Part shown: in pieces, positions 5,251-5,798 of the stretch | Position numbering within the stretch: the first letter of the stretch is position 1 | How the letters are laid out: each line of letters starts with the position of its first letter | NCBI GenBank assembly: GCA_036506495.1 | Contig: DASXRQ010000215.1 | Location: 1 to 5,798 of the forward strand | Reading direction: 5' to 3' | Origin: DASXRC01 sp036506495 | GTDB taxonomy: Bacteria; Actinomycetota; Actinomycetes; Mycobacteriales; Micromonosporaceae | DNA: 5,798 nucleotides | Notes under the pieces: generated by a model | The model's input: only the letters and a program-made list of their open reading frames with translations | Database searches by the model: none | What the model was told of the DNA's origin: nothing | Position numbers and translations under genes: made by a program

Positions 5251-5798
5251 GGTGGGCCGCCCTGTTCGTGACGGTGGTGGCCGGTGTGCTCGTCGCACCG
5301 GCCACCGCTGCGTCTGCCCACGGCGCGGACGCACCCGACGCTACGGCGTACCGCACCGCGGTCACCGGCATCACCCCGCCGCAGCCGGGGCTCACCGTCC
5401 GCGCGGTCGAGGCGGGGGCGCGACTCGAGCTGACCAACCACACCGGGAAGACGGTGGAGGTGCTCGGCTACTCCGGCGAGCCGTACCTCGAAGTGCGCCC
5501 GGATGGCACGTACCAGAATGTGAACTCGCCCGCGACGTACCTCAATGCGACCCTGGCCGGGGACACTGCGGTGCCGGCCACCGCCGATCCAACCGCGCCC
5601 CCGTCCTGGCGCCGCGTCTCCGGGGCGACCACCGTGCGCTGGCACGACCAGCGCACGCACAGGCTCAGCCCCGGCCTGCCGCCCGCGGCGGCGGCCGACC
5701 CGTCGCGCAGCCATCGCCTGCGCGATTGGGCCGTTCCGCTACGCGAGGAAGCCCGCACGTTCGAGATCCGCGGCACGCTCGACTGGATACCGCCGCCG
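5247..5798 (+). CDS. Secreted protein of unknown function, C-terminus cut by window edge
   Basis: An open frame of 184 codons runs without a stop to the end of the window. It starts at GTG 5247-5249, overlapping the DsbA-like stop codon (GTGA), with GAAGG (5235-5239) seven bases upstream. Residues 1-24 form a signal peptide (VTVVAGVLVAPATAASA), with likely cleavage before His25, so the mature protein starts HGADAPD. The following region is rich in short beta-type segments (LTVRAVEAGARLELTN, KTVEVLGYSGEPYLEV) and suggests an immunoglobulin-like fold. The segment RWHDQRTHRL (131-140) clusters two His, a Trp and an Asp. A later C-terminal membrane helix is possible but out of view. I do not recognise a named family. 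From context (sigma factor, MauE/DsbA pair, divergent CopC-CopD) an envelope redox or copper-linked role is inferred. Coding nature is supported by strong G/C third-position bias and the tight overlap. Confidence 0.85.
   Translation, partial: MRWAALFVTVVAGVLVAPATAASAHGADAPDATAYRTAVTGITPPQPGLTVRAVEAGARLELTNHTGKTVEVLGYSGEPYLEVRPDGTYQNVNSPATYLNATLAGDTAVPATADPTAPPSWRRVSGATTVRWHDQRTHRLSPGLPPAAAADPSRSHRLRDWAVPLREEARTFEIRGTLDWIPPP

Noticed and set aside
3817..5334. 505-residue open frame on the minus strand opposite the mauE/dsbA-like genes
   Set aside because: Arg/Gly/Pro-rich low-complexity translation with no family resemblance; it is the antisense shadow of genes with clear domains in a GC-rich genome.

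Overview
This window looks like chromosomal DNA from a high-GC actinomycete (Actinomycetota). The evidence is strong G/C bias at third codon positions, GTG starts, 4-base start/stop overlaps, an oligoribonuclease with the typical actinobacterial N-terminus, and an ECF sigma factor that reads like mycobacterial SigC. The genus cannot be resolved from the sequence alone.

Minus strand, positions 1-3187, read from right to left. First comes a large membrane copper protein with fused CopC, CopD and YtkA-like domains (1523-3187), followed by a likely terminator hairpin (1476-1490). Next is a 92-residue acidic protein made almost entirely of 28-residue helical repeats (1088-1366). Its putative -10 box lies between the arms of a 7-bp inverted repeat. 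Then comes a ZIP-type metal transporter (287-1009) in which the usual metal-binding histidines of both core helices are replaced. Last is the start of orn, the DEDDh oligoribonuclease, cut by the window edge (1-245). orn appears to have a TAGGCT box placed for a leaderless transcript.

Plus strand, positions 3328-5798. A tight gene series runs away from the copper gene: a SigC-like ECF sigma factor (3328-3879), a MauE/DoxX-like four-helix membrane protein with a Cys-Gly-Cys motif (3920-4465), a membrane-anchored DsbA-like thioredoxin-fold protein with CPIC (4462-5250), and a secreted protein of unknown function cut by the right edge (5247-5798 and beyond). The last three are coupled by 4-base overlaps.

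The 140-bp divergent region between copCD and the sigma gene (3188-3327) holds two direct CGGATAGT repeats 21 bp apart, a short palindrome around the second copy, and a TACTAT box 8 bases before the GTG of the sigma gene.

Reading the parts together (inference), the right half looks like a cell-envelope copper and thiol-redox module. It would contain its own sigma factor, a CopC/CopD copper protein, a MauE-DsbA pair for disulfide or metal-site maturation, and a secreted His-containing protein as possible client or copper binder. The left half is mostly housekeeping or metal transport. No tRNA, rRNA, CRISPR array or insertion sequence was seen, and no gene-free stretch exceeds 300 bases.
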